The notes below the pieces were generated by a model that was not told the origin of the DNA, did not search any database, and saw only the letters and a list, made by a program, of their open reading frames with translations. From Xiphydria camelus (taxonomy: Eukaryota > Arthropoda > Insecta > Hymenoptera > Xiphydriidae): a stretch of DNA of 64,000 bases. The stretch is from the NCBI GenBank assembly GCA_963678675.1, contig OY783193.1:1309501-1373500 (forward strand). Direction: 5' to 3'. The translations under genes and the position numbers were made by a program. Of this stretch, positions 35,000-45,870 are shown piece after piece (the first letter of the stretch is position 1; every line of letters begins with the position of its first letter).

Positions 35000-35363
35000 A
35001 TACTGTAGAATCGCGAATCGAGCGATACGAAAATTGAATCGCGACGAATGCATTTATCGCGCATTCTTCTTTTAATCGTACCCGATCCGTGGTGCGGAAA
35101 AATAACGAGCGTCGAAGTCTACCTATTCGACGTTATACGATAGGTATGCTGCGAAGAGACGAAGATAACCTCGGATAAGCCGTCAATCTCGCCGCGAATT
35201 ATGGGGAGACGAAAACAGGAACGCGCTCGTCATCGCGATTAACACGGAGATTCCAGTTTGGTCCGCGCGCCCGAGCGTAGGTGGAGACTGATCGATCGCG
35301 GATATGCGAGATCGCGCATACGTGAAAGCGATCGGGAAGCGCACAGACTCGGACGCATTGTAA
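35000..35363. other. gene-less spacer
   Basis: Mixed composition; nothing recognised. Confidence 0.4.
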
Positions 35364-35386
35364 AGGTACGTACAAACCGGCCAACA

Positions 35387-35516
35387 AAGTGTTGGCAACA
35401 TGTTGGCAACATGTTGACAACATATGTTGGTAACATGTTGGCAACATGTTGGCAACATGTTGGCAACAGGTTGGCAACAGGCGGAACAAGTTGGCAACAT
35501 AGATGTTGCCAACATC
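35387..35516. repeat. left subterminal array of TGTTGGCAACA
   Basis: About ten units, mostly at 12-bp spacing (ATGTTGGCAACA), with variants TGTTGACAACA and TGTTGGTAACA. The array ends with an inverted pair around 35501-35515. Arrays like this are often transposase binding sites. Confidence 0.85.
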
Positions 35517-36417
35517 AACTCGTATCTGGATACAGTATTACAACGAGCTTTGACAAAAGTATATTTATTTTACAGTTTCAAGATATTAATTTTCATGAAA
35601 CTCGTACAATCAAATAGGTCGGTTTTGGACGTATAAAATAAAGTGAAAAACTGTTTTCATGAGAAAAATGTATATTTTATTAGCATGGGGTCCACTGGAC
35701 CCCGTGTGACCACTATGGATTAATAAATTATTAATAAATTGTCTGTCGTATATTCGCTCAAATGCTCTTCGCATTTCGTCCGTAGACCGGCGTGAGGGAG
35801 AAATTCGACACTCCTCGGGCCGTTAAAGCCATAAATTAGATCCGGGAAAGTTCCTCATTACCACAGGGTCGAAGAGCGACCAGTTAGTTTGAAAACCTGC
35901 GAGCGACCGGAACAGTTCGCAAATAAAGTTAATGCATTGTTTGTCTTCCCTTACCAATTGGTATAATTTTATTTATCCTAAACCCACCACGCAAGATTAA
36001 TTTGGCGCGTAGTCCGTCGCGCAAAGACGGAACATTGTTTATTAGAATAGATATTGCGGGAAACGGCTTATTTCGATTCGTCCGTTAATTAACCTTTTCC
36101 GGAAAAGGTGTGCGACGGAAAACAGACTCTAGTCTTTATGACTGTCCCGTCGTTTGACGGAAAGGATCGGAAGCGTTGAAACCCGTCCGCGACGGTCCCT
36201 GCCACATGTGGTCCCTGCCGGGCCGTGTCAAGTGGGCGGTAGTATATTTATTTGTATGTACTAGCTTTGCTCCCCAACCCCCGGGGGGTAAGTACCTGGC
36301 TCCGCGCATCGGGTCCCAAAGTCGCCGGGGTTTTCAGCGACACGGTTTTATCCACGCATTTATTAAAAAACTATTTTATATAATAATATATAATAATAAA
36401 AAAGGAGAAGGAAAGGA

Positions 36418-36484
36418 TTTGATCCAGTCAGTATTTTGACATGCCGTGCTGATGACGCGATTAACCACTTTCGTGCGTGGGTCG
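36418..36484 (-). other. tRNA-like (SINE-head-like) sequence
   Basis: On the minus strand, AGTGGTTAATCGCGTCA resembles the D-loop/box A region of a tRNA. About 40 bases later GGATCAAATCC matches 9 of 11 bases of the box B consensus GGTTCGANTCC. The acceptor and T stems do not pair well, so it is not a functional tRNA. It could be a decayed tRNA-derived SINE head or chance. Confidence 0.3.
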
Positions 36485-36810
36485 GAAAATTTACCGTCGC
36501 CGCGGCGACGATCCTGTCAAGAAATTTGTGTAGCGGCGGCGACGGCGGGAGTAGCTGAGCAGGCGAGGAATCCAATAAAAATTATATTATAGTCGGAGAG
36601 TTATTTATGATCGATGTGCTATTAAAAGTATTAAAAGAGGTATGAATCGACTTTCTGAAATTCCGTCCCTTTTGCGTGGATGTTGCGAGGATGTTGTCAA
36701 CTTTTCCCATTTGAAATGGGAAACACGGATACCAGCAACAGGCGACCATTCTCTTTGATGTCATGCCGCCCGCTGTTGCTAGTCGACGGGAGACACGTGG
36801 GGATGAACGT

Positions 36811-36953
36811 GTTGCCAACATGTTGCCAACATTTGTTGGCTGGTCTGTACTGCTACGCTGTCGACGAGTATCCACCGACGAGTTGCCAACATGTTGCCAA
36901 CACCGATATCGACGTGTTGCCAACATGTTGCCAACATGTTGCCAACACTTTGT
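36811..36953. repeat. right subterminal array of TGTTGCCAACA
   Basis: About seven units in two clusters (36811-36837 and 36882-36946), inverted relative to the left array. They are interrupted by a TTGGCTGGTCTGTACTGC block and a GATATCGACG block. Confidence 0.8.
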
Positions 36954-37159
36954 TGCCCGGTTTGTACGTACCTTAAGAGTACATTGAGCAAAATAATATG
37001 TAGATATACCTAGGTAAAAATGACAAAATGCGTCCAGTTAAAGACGTTTAGTCATTCTAATAAAAATACTGGCCAACTGAACGAAATATCAAATTATTCT
37101 AACCAGATGTTTAGTTATTGCAATGAAACATTTAGTCATTCTAACCAAAAAGTGGTTAT

Positions 37160-37620
37160 CTAGGCGGAAAAATTCTATATGATCCATATGTGGTTTTGGT
37201 CATACATGGATTATGTTTTTTCTATATTAACCACATGTACAAATTATATATAGATTATACAATCATTAAAAAATCTATATATAGTCCTTATATATGTGGT
37301 TAATATAGAAATCATATACCTATACCTAATCCAAACACTGACAAAAAAATTGCTTCATTCAACCATCGGTGAGGTTAAATACGGCGAACCTCACGGTGTA
37401 ATTGTTTCAAGTAGATATTCACTCGCTTCAAATCAAAATTGATTGCTTCGATTCGATTTATTTTTTCTCGCACTTTTATGGCATTGGAGCAATTATACCG
37501 TGAAGTTCGCCGTATTCAACTTCACCAATGGTTGAATGAAACAAATTTTTGTCAGCGAAATATGACCAAAACCACATAAGGATCATATACAAAAGGTACC
37601 TATAGAATTCCTTCACCTGA
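37160..37620. mobile_element. family C MITE (copy 4), nested in A and itself split
   Basis: CTAGGCGGAAAAATTC start and GAATTCCTTCACCTGA end. GATCCATATGTGGTTTTGG and ACCAAAACCACATAAGGATC are inverted blocks. Its right third is displaced by a family D element at 37336-37557. Confidence 0.8.
37336..37557. mobile_element. family D MITE (copy 2), innermost of three
   Basis: CACTGACAAAAAAATTGC, CAACCATCGGTGAGG at the left; TTCACCAATGGTTGAATG and AATTTTTGTCAGCG at the right. The flanks read AA on both sides rather than TA. 222 bp, same length as D copy 1. Confidence 0.85.
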
Positions 37621-37719
37621 GCAGTCAAACTGAACAGATAGAAAAACCATATTTCACTAAACAGTTCGGTCATCGTTTCCAGGATTTCGATTAGATCGAC
37701 TAAGTAATTTTTCTCAGCG

Positions 37720-40700
37720 GACATTTCCGCGAGCACCCGTCAGCAGTTCGATAATCGCGCGAAATTTCACGCGGCTGCAATTACCGCCGTCGAGACGAAC
37801 GCGAGAGGATTTCTTATTTACCTTCGAAATACCTTCGATCGCCGCGCGACGAGAATATCCCCGCGTCGTTAATTGCCACGTGAAGAGCTCGCGCCGGTAC
37901 CCACACGCCGCCGTTTAACGCCGCGCGGCGTATAATATACCCCGTGTATCAGCACGCTAACCGCTGTGTCTATACGTACAGCGCATGCCTTGCACCGCGC
38001 GCGACCGAGTCGTGTCGCTCAATCCCTCCCTCTCCACTCCGGTGTCTCTCTTTCCCCCCTCTTTCCCACCCGACTGACAGGCATCTTCGATTCAACCGAC
38101 ACTGACGCGTCACGTTCGGTCCACTTCATCGTGACTTTTTATTACATCTCCCCCTTTCCTTTACTCCTTTTTCAGGCCGCCGCGCCTCTCGCGCCGCGGA
38201 GAAAATAAGGTTAAAGACGGGTACGAGGGCCGCGCGCACCTTGGCGATCGGATACGACCCTCGCCGGCGTTTACTCCCTCTATTCATTGAGCAGAGAAAG
38301 GGGAATCAGGCGGATTAGCCGCGCGCGGAGAGATTCTCGCGATCGTGATTCCGTGTTTTTGCCGTGTGGACGCGGAATTATGCATTATTCATATGTCGCA
38401 GCGTGGAAAAGATAAGGTTGAAGACCCGTGTGCGACCGACGCACGGCGCACACCTCTCGTCGATCGTGATTATTCTCGTCGCGCGTCATTCACTTCCAGG
38501 CCGTTTTACTCGGTCGACGAATTTTGACGGATACCACTCAGTCGCAATTAGGTACGGGCGAAGTGTCATTTTCACAGATCACACACGCACGCCGCAGTCG
38601 TTGCAAAACCCGAATCTGGAAAGCAATCGCGATCAAATTCACGACCCGCGTGCGAAAATGACTCTCGAGTACATAAATTCGAGCCTCTCTCGCTCACCGC
38701 GTCTCTCGTTCGAATATTTTTCTCGCCTTCACTTTCTGCAGGAACGCGACTTCCCACGCGCTCGCGATTTATACCTCGCGTTTACTCGATCGACTCCTCG
38801 TCGAATTTTGTGGTTACTCGAAGAGAAAATCTGTTTCAATCCCGGTCAAAAAATTCTGATCTTTTCAAACTCGCGCGGTTTCACCTCGTATTTCCTCCTC
38901 CGCTATTGGACCCGGAGTTCCACGCGAGAAACTCCCGCGCGACACACCGGCGGCTCCGCGCATGGTTCCGATCTACGGACTAGCGAGCAAACGGCGAACT
39001 CACCGCAAGTAGTGGTTCCAGGACGATTAATCCGTCAGTATCACAGGAAACGCCGCTGACGAATCGCATAAACTCGTATGGGCGACGCGGCACGGGGAAA
39101 CCACGGCGGCGAACGACACGACCGCGTCGGCACCATCACCATCTTCCTCACCGCGTCTCCCCTCGCGCGATTCCCGGCTTTTTTTTTAGGCTAGCACTGG
39201 CGAGGTCTCCACACTTTGCGCCCGCCGACGCGAGATCGCCGCTCGTTCGTCGCCACCTCGAGAGTCGAGCACCACCACATTCCGCACGAGGAAGAGCACC
39301 GGATCACCGATCGCGCGACGAGTGTAGCGAAGATCTCGGGCAGCCGTGTCGATGAAACGCGAAAATCCATAAAAACGATCCGTATTATCCTTCTCCTCTC
39401 CGCGTCTCTCTTTGTCCCTTTCGCCTCGCCTCCTATTCCGCCGTCGCTCGTGCTCCGAGGCACGTTGACTTCGCGCGGCTGACGGTACGACGATGACGAC
39501 GGCAACGACGACGACAACAACAATAACACGTCATCACGCATACACACACGAGACGACGAGAGGGCACAAGCGGCGCGAAGCGTATACGCGAAGTAAGCGC
39601 CTACCGAATTGCATGCGAAAGTGTACACCCTCTCGCGGCGGCAGCACGTGGCGCACTGACGGCGCCGCGGTCGACATCCCCTCCACCGACCTTCCCCTGG
39701 CTCCCCTCTCGGCCCTGACCTATCCCCACTCCGGGGAGGGGCGCCGTGCTTTCTCCCACTCCCGTCTCACGCCACCCACGCCCCCATCCCACTTCGCTCC
39801 TGAGCTCGACCGTCTCCGTTACGTGTACGCCGTACGTACGTACGTGCGCGCGGTGCAGCGGCGGCGACGTGTGTGCGTCCGTGCACCGTCGAGCGGCCCG
39901 TCGCGACGGGGGACGACGCGGTGTGCCCGCGTAACGCGATACACAGGTGCAGCGGTAGCGTGTACGTGCACACGGTCGACGCGCGGGGGTACCGGGGAAC
40001 ACGTAGCGGTAGAAAAGTAGTAAAGCACCGCGCGCAACTCTCCGCGATCAGTCGCTCCCTGCGCACGTTGCTTGGCGCGCGTGCGTCACGGCGACGTGCG
40101 AGGCGAAAGGCTTTTCCTGCGCGCGGGAGAGGGACTCTACGGCGTTTCCAGTCTCGGATCCTTCGGGGCATCGCTTCTCGCCACGAGACGCTTCGACACG
40201 GTCATCGTCGGCTCGTTAGAGCGACACAGGAGGAATCTCGACGTCGGGGGACGATCGTATTGTACCTATACGCGCAACGTAGACGGATTACGTAGGACTT
40301 AATTTCGAGCACGCGTGTGGGTATGGGCGGGTATCGTGTCGGTGGAGCGAGAGCTGGAGGCGAGGCGGAGGTGTTCTAAAAATTTATCTCGATTGAAATT
40401 TACTTGAACTTTCTATCGATCGATTAATCTTGCGTAATACAATTATTCTATTCTTTAGAATAATTGTATTAAACTTTTCTTGTAATCGTAGAACAAATTG
40501 AAAGTTGTACAAAATCACGTTGACGGACTAACTTTATTTCTAGCCTTTCCTCTCCGTATACACGCCATGTAGGTATACCTGACTATAGACATATGCGTCG
40601 AGTACGGTGTAACTACTCTTCCAAAAATCACGATTCGACTGTAACGAGCAGCCACCGGGGTACCGCGGCGCGCACACGAACCAACGTCCGCGTCGTAACT

Positions 40701-41352
40701 CGTCAAAAACCATCCCAACGAAGAATCTATCGCGTCACGCCCGCAATTCGCGCGCAGCGCGGCGTCGCGAAGGTGCGGAGCGAGCAGGAAGAGCGGCGAA
40801 AAACGAGAGGAGCCGAGGGGTGACCGATTTGAGGAGAAAGGAATGCCCCCCGCTGCCCTCCCACCTTCGCCTCGGTTCCTTGCTCCCCCCTCTCCGCAAC
40901 CCTCTCGACGAACTTCTCCCCACCTCCTCTCACCGCTCCTCCGCATTAGGAGTTCGGTAATAAATCTCGTTGAAAAAACACACACTCACTCGACGAGACT
41001 CGAGAGAGTCGAGGAGCTCGCGCACGGTTCCGAGCGCTCCTCTCTTTCACATCTATCTCGGCTCGCGCGCGTACCTACATCCGTGCGCGCGCGCGCGCGC
41101 GAAGCAACTGCTCTCCCCTCCTTAGATCGGGCGCCCCGCGCGCCCCTCGCTCCGCCGCTGCAGCAACGAACGACGTCGCGGCATGATCTATGCACGCCGT
41201 GCAGGCCGACGCGAGTGTCACGGTTTGCGTGGTGCATTGGTCCTCACCTGACCTCCTCCCTCTCGTCCGCGCCTTCCCTCGCGCCGCGCTCAACCTTCTC
41301 CTCGCCGGTTGGCCATTGCCTCGAGTAAACGGCGCGGGTTTTGCGCTTCGCG
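37720..41352. other. longest MITE-free GC-rich stretch (3.6 kb), no gene found
   Basis: CpG-dense, with pyrimidine-rich blocks (38020-38075, 40840-40940), alternating CG at 41087-41101 and a perfect AT hairpin at 40436-40470. The longest frame (38364-39059, 231 codons) lacks any domain and starts in low-complexity sequence. If the window contains a promoter or untranslated exon, this is where transposon exclusion and CpG density would suggest it, but no specific element can be supported. Confidence 0.4.
40436..40470. repeat. perfect AT-rich hairpin
   Basis: AATACAATTATTCTA and its exact complement separated by four or five bases. A rho-like role is irrelevant in a eukaryote; it may be a cruciform-prone site or a remnant of a hairpin element. 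Confidence 0.7.
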
Positions 41353-41600
41353 CGCTGAGAAAGATGACCCGGGCAATTTAATCGAAGTTTTAGAGACCAT
41401 AACCAAACCGTTTAACCAAATTGAAATATAGATCCTCCATCTGTGTGTGTTTGGTTAGACCGACCATTTTCTGGTTAAAATAACTAGATATGTAATTAGA
41501 ATAACTAGATACCTATTCGCGCGGCTCAACTTACTGACATTTTCGTTAAAATAACAAAATTCGTTTGACCAGATGCGACTTGTCAAAAAAATTCCATGTC
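41353..41600. mobile_element. family A MITE (copy 3), right end missing
   Basis: CGCTGAGAAAGATGACCC start, ACCATAACCAAACCGTTTAA, TAAAATAACTAGATATG and AATTCGTTTGACCAGATGCG in family A order. The expected ..TTCTCAGTG end is absent; a family C copy starts there. Confidence 0.65.
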
Positions 41601-41604
41601 ATTT

Positions 41605-41804
41605 CTGCAGGTCATACTTACCTATATGGATTATCCTAACCCACATAAAGACTATATGCGGGTTGCATAAACAATAAAAAATCTGTCGGTATATAGTCCT
41701 CATATGGTTAATATAGAAATCATACGTGATCCATATATGACAAAAAAACAACATATGGATTATATATACGAATTATTTATAGGTATAGAAGTTTTCCGCC
41801 TGGG
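41605..41804. mobile_element. family C MITE (copy 5)
   Basis: Right end TTTTCCGCCTGGG is intact. ACCTATATGGATTATCC and ACATATGGATTATATATACG are recognisable inverted blocks, with GTTAATATAGAAATCATACG between. The left terminus is degraded. It probably inserted into or next to A copy 3. Confidence 0.65.
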
Positions 41805-43263
41805 TCCTTTATCCAAACTCGACGCGATATTCCTTCGCAGCTCGTATTTTCTTTAATCAATGAATCCATTTGGAGATGCGTGCATATACATATCTCCTCG
41901 AAATTTCGCATCGTCTCGCACCTATACCTACGGCAAACCGCGGCTACACGGAGAACGAGAAGGTGTGGTCGATCGGAGGGGCCGAAAGATCCGAGTGTCG
42001 CGCCAACCGACCTGGTAATTCCAGGCGCAGCAGTTTCCGAGACATTGAAGCTGAAAGGACAGCGATCGGCTTCGTCGGCCAGCAGCGAGAGAGGGGTGCG
42101 CCGTGGCGCTCGCGCGTCGCCGCGACTGCGACGGTTAAGTTCTACGGATCAGGGCGTCTCGATAGCGTGTGTGTGCCAAAGTCGAGGCAAATGGCGATAA
42201 ATCCATTTTTCGTGAAGGGTATACGGCCCGACTGGCGCGGGGGCAAGCGGCGGCGGGGTCGAGGGAGGAGGTGGAGACGAACGAGTAGGGTCTGATTAGC
42301 AGCCGGACTCGGCCGTACGGGATGACAGCCGGTGAGTTATAATATTGCCCATCTATCTATTTATCTACTCTATCTTCTCTTTCTCTTTGGCCGAATATCG
42401 GAAACGGGGATAACCGCGCGCCGCCGCCGCTGCTGGTTCGTGCGCCATGCCGAACCGGCACCACCACCACCACCACCACCACCACCACCCCCCGTCCGGG
42501 CCTCGTAAAAGAGAAGATAAATATAAATTAGCCCGTCCCGATTCGTCCGGGACAAAGAGGATTTTCGGTCCGCTTCGGAGCGAGGCCGACGCGCGCGCGC
42601 GCGCGCGCGGGGAGGGAAGTGATATTTCTTTCCGAAAGACGCGCGGGCGCGACACGGGCGACGCGGGGAAAATAACGAACGTCGGGAGAATAATTCTCGG
42701 TATCGAACGAGCCGACCGGACGACACGGCGCGGATATGCCGTCAACGCGACGCGAGGCTCGCTTTTTTTTTCGGGCGCGGCTCGAAGGGGTGGCCCGTGC
42801 GCGCTATCGCGTTCGGGGAGGGCGAGCATACGATCGCGAGACAAATATCGTTATCTCGGAAGACCGGAGAATTTACGATCGCCTTTTCCCGCGCGCGCGC
42901 GCGCAGGATCCTTCGGCCCTCGCAGCATCCCGCAGGACCGCTCTCCGCGGAGGAGTCGCGCGCGGATGAGAAATTCGCGGGAGTCTTTCCGGGGCCGAGG
43001 GGGGGGGGGGGGGGGGAGGCGCGTCCAGGATTGGCGAGTGCTCCAGTTTATATCACTCGCTCTCGATCTCCGGCAAAAAATGAAGCTCATTCAATATTAC
43101 ATTAAGGTGACCCCTCACAAATCTTCCGCTGAAAGCAAACGGCGGGACACCTCTCTATACATTCGCGCGGAACTGGAAAGATGCATCCCGAACTTTCGAC
43201 AGAACCAGTTCATATATCTGAAGTATGGTCGCCATAAATAAGGGAGCTGTCCGTTCGCTCTGT

Positions 43264-43294
<31 letters not shown>

Positions 43295-43419
43295 AGTCGT
43301 CGTCGCCGACGCCAACCCCTTTTGCCGATCGCCACCCCTCGGAGTTTTGTGAGAATACGGACACCTACGTACGTACGCCTTCTGACCCATAACCGTGCGA
43401 AGTGCGAGGCGATAAGGTG
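41805..43419. other. GC-rich gene-less stretch with microsatellites
   Basis: (CAC)n at 42459-42490, alternating CG at about 42591-42609 and 42893-42904, an 18-G run at 42999-43016, (GTC)n at 43268-43293. The 264-codon frame 42447-43241 exists because it starts in the (CAC)n tract, which reads as a His run, and continues through GC-rich DNA; it is not called as a gene. Confidence 0.6.
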
Positions 43420-43651
43420 CACTGGGACAACAGTTGATTTATTAATAATATTCGTTATGGCGAAAGAAATATTTCTTTGGGCCGAGCAAATATTCTTGAG
43501 CTATTAGGTACTCTACTTCTGTTTGAATGAAGGAAACATTCTAATGACTAACGTATAGGTACTTATTTGGACCAACGAAATATTTCTCTCGCCGTAATCA
43601 AGCAGGTATAGGTACATGTTTATTAACCGCAAATAAGCTCTTCTCTCGGTG
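43420..43651. mobile_element. probable CACTG-type MITE (family N)
   Basis: CACTGGGACAACAGTTGATT start and AATAAGCTCTTCTCTCGGTG end. The interior TTCTGTTTGAATGAAGGAAA and CATTCTAATGACTAACG recall family F's TTTGAATGAAAT..ATGTTCTA block, so N may be a diverged relative. Inverted arms are weak beyond about 12 bp. Confidence 0.5.
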
Positions 43652-43654
43652 TGG

Positions 43655-45480
43655 AGGATAGTTCTTGATACAACGGCAATTATTTGTGATTTATGACTTA
43701 TTAAAAAAAAAAATAAAAAATATGATGTTTTCGTCGACAAACGACGAAGTGATTTTATAAAACGCTGAACTCCCTACTTACATTAGTCTGCGCTCTAAAT
43801 AAAATTGTCTTATCGATCGAGGGATCTGTTAACGCCCAATGCTCGTGAAAAAAAAAATTATCGATCACCCTCCGGCATCTCTCGAGAAAGAGTGAGACAA
43901 GAATAAGACGCGTTGAAGACGCCAACGATCAGGAGCACCTCTCTAATCGACTTTGGTGAAATCTCGGGACACGGGAGGACACCCCCTCCCCCCGAAGAAC
44001 GTGTAACGGCGTCGTGTTCGTCGCCGCACCTACAGACGCGCTCTTCCTCGCTCTCGTTCCTCCCGTCGCGTTCCTCCCTCTCGCGCGCCCTCCCCGCCTA
44101 TCAGATGCAGACGGCCGAGCCGATCGCGCGATGGACGAGGAAGTAATATGTATAATAAGCTCAGGCGCACTTCGTGCGCGCCGATATCCATACAAAGGAC
44201 GAGAGCGCGAACTGGTGACGTCTAATCCGTAAGCTCGTGCGTCGATGCGACGATATGCAGAGCAGCGGATGGGGAATAACGCGCGCGGGGAATGGTTCGA
44301 GGCAGGGACAAAAGAGGCGAGGCGGAGGGAAGCGGACTCCCTTATCTGCGGCGTAGGTATACGTCTCTCTCTCTCTCGAGGGGCGGATACGGAGAGAGGA
44401 TCTCCCGTTGCGTTTAAAACTTTCAGTCCGCGGCGCGCTTCGTTAGTACGCTATTGCTCGAATCGCTCCGCCGGGAACACCTCGAAGACGAAGACGCGTT
44501 CGATCCTCCGCGCGGTGGCTGTATGAGGAGGACCGTACCCGCGGATGTGGGAAAGGCGACACTCGCGCGGATGAATAGTCGATGCTTGGGTCGGATGTTT
44601 GGAAGAGCTGCGGTGAAAACACGGCTGATGCGAATAATTTTCACCTCCTTTTGCACACAAATTTGCCAATCGATCAGAACCGCTGTAAGATTAGACGCTT
44701 GTAGATTTTTGTATAGGTACGCGAATCGCAGTTCGATGAGATCGGATACTTCGATGCGTTTCTCACGCGCGAGTATTCGAGCCTCTCGAAGAAGCGCGCG
44801 CGGTGATACACGCGCGCAACTCCCTTCCGTTTGGCTACGTCAAAATCGACCCAACTTCCCTCCCGTTTTATCCCCGCCCCGCGACGTAAACCGCCGGAAC
44901 CTCCGAGACGTAGCTTTCCTCCGCGACGTGTCGCGCGGCACTCCTCCCGACGGAGGGGGCCGGGAGGCGAGAGGACGTTGACGGGAGCCACGTCACGCCA
45001 GTTCCCTGAACTATTAAACGAGCGCATTCACTGGCTTTATAGCACGAGTCCCCGTTATCGCGCTTTATTACAGCATCATCGTCGGGATGGACGCATATAT
45101 ATACGTATAGGTACCGGAGCGCGCGGGCGTACGGCGTCCACCTCGCCACCCCCTGCACACCGCGCGGACCCGTCGTTGCGCCCGGTGAGCATCGGACGAC
45201 GCGCGCAGCTCCACATCCACGGCTGATAACCGTCAACGCTTACGGTGACGTATCGCGGCAACGGCTTCCGACACGGGGAAAACGTTGCGATCCCATCTGC
45301 CGTCCTTTAACGGCGATTTCTCGGCGATCGATTTTTCATCCGCGACGAAAGCTCGCGGGAATTTGGGATGCGCGCTCGCGAGAAGTAACGAGATAATCGC
45401 GTTGTTGAGGTTTCTCGAGAGAGTTATACTAAAAATAGTGAGAAATGCTTGAAAATGATTGCATTCGGTAGATTGAAGCA
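43655..45480. other. gene-less stretch
   Basis: AT-rich to about 43870, then CpG-rich. Frames up to 175 codons (44454-44981) overlap minus-strand frames and have no domain. No repeats were recognised. Confidence 0.5.
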
Positions 45481-45739
45481 AACGAAAAATTCAGTTAAAT
45501 TTTCAAGTCTTTCAAGAAGCTCGTTGCGATGATTTTTGAATGACGAAATAACATGTGTTCTTGTGGGTTATAACCGATAAACCGCGATATTTCTGAGAAA
45601 AATAGTGAAAAAATTCTGAAATTTTTTGAACAGCAAGTTTAATGGACTAAAATCATCTATACCAATTTTCACGTTCATTGAGAAGCCCGTTATTTTTTCA
45701 TTAATTGTTCTTTATCAATTTAACCTTTGATAAGTCAAT

Positions 45740-45846
45740 GTGGCAACGTTGCATGACGTACAGATGCATGACCAGATTTTTTCGGCTCCATTTTTGAACT
45801 CACAGATACACACGTAGATACTACTGTACGTCAAACACTGTTGCCA
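45740..45846. repeat. short inverted repeat, possible decayed element
   Basis: GTGGCAACGTTGCATGACGT (ACAG) at 45740 and the complement of GTGGCAACAGTGTTTGACGT (ACAG) ending at 45846: 24-bp arms with a few mismatches around a 59-bp centre. The surrounding AT-rich 45480-45870 is otherwise unassigned. Confidence 0.5.
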
Positions 45847-45870
45847 CCTCGCACGAAGAACATACTTTAG

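Larger units (their letters stand above)
35364..36973. mobile_element. 1.6-kb TIR element with palindromic 12-mer arrays (PIF/Harbinger-like by duplication)
   Basis: Left end AGGTACGTACAAACCGGCC at 35364, right end its complement finishing at 36973. TAA on both outer sides (35361-35363, 36974-36976) fits the TWA 3-bp duplication of PIF/Harbinger elements. Just inside each end are arrays of TGTTGGCAACA, itself nearly its own reverse complement. The 1.2-kb interior encodes no transposase, so it is non-autonomous. Confidence 0.75.
36982..37719. mobile_element. family A MITE (copy 2), split by a nested C element
   Basis: TA, CATTGAGCAAAATAATATG start; right TCGACTAAGTAATTTTTCTC then AGCG. The left part (36982-37159) and right part (37621-37719, with AACAGTTCGGTCATCG) are consecutive parts of family A in reverse orientation, so the C element at 37160-37620 was inserted into it. 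Confidence 0.8.

Noticed and set aside
35199..35518. Cys/Gln/His-rich repeated peptide in several frames
   Set aside because: The periodic peptide is a translation of the 12-bp TGTTGGCAACAT array in a transposon end, not a protein repeat.
36255..36290. TACTAGCTTTGCTCCCC, resembling ends of some arthropod interspersed repeats
   Set aside because: Too short and from memory only; no second copy in the window to support it.
38364..39059. 231-codon plus-strand open frame
   Set aside because: No recognisable domain; GC-rich background easily gives frames this long. Left as unassigned within the MITE-free zone.
40045..40082. ATCAGTCGC initiator-like word with a possible downstream element
   Set aside because: The downstream element matches only four of six positions and there is no transcript evidence.
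42447..43241. 264-codon plus-strand open frame starting with a His run
   Set aside because: The start lies in a (CAC)n microsatellite and the rest crosses alternating CG and poly-G tracts; no domain, and mirror frames on the other strand.
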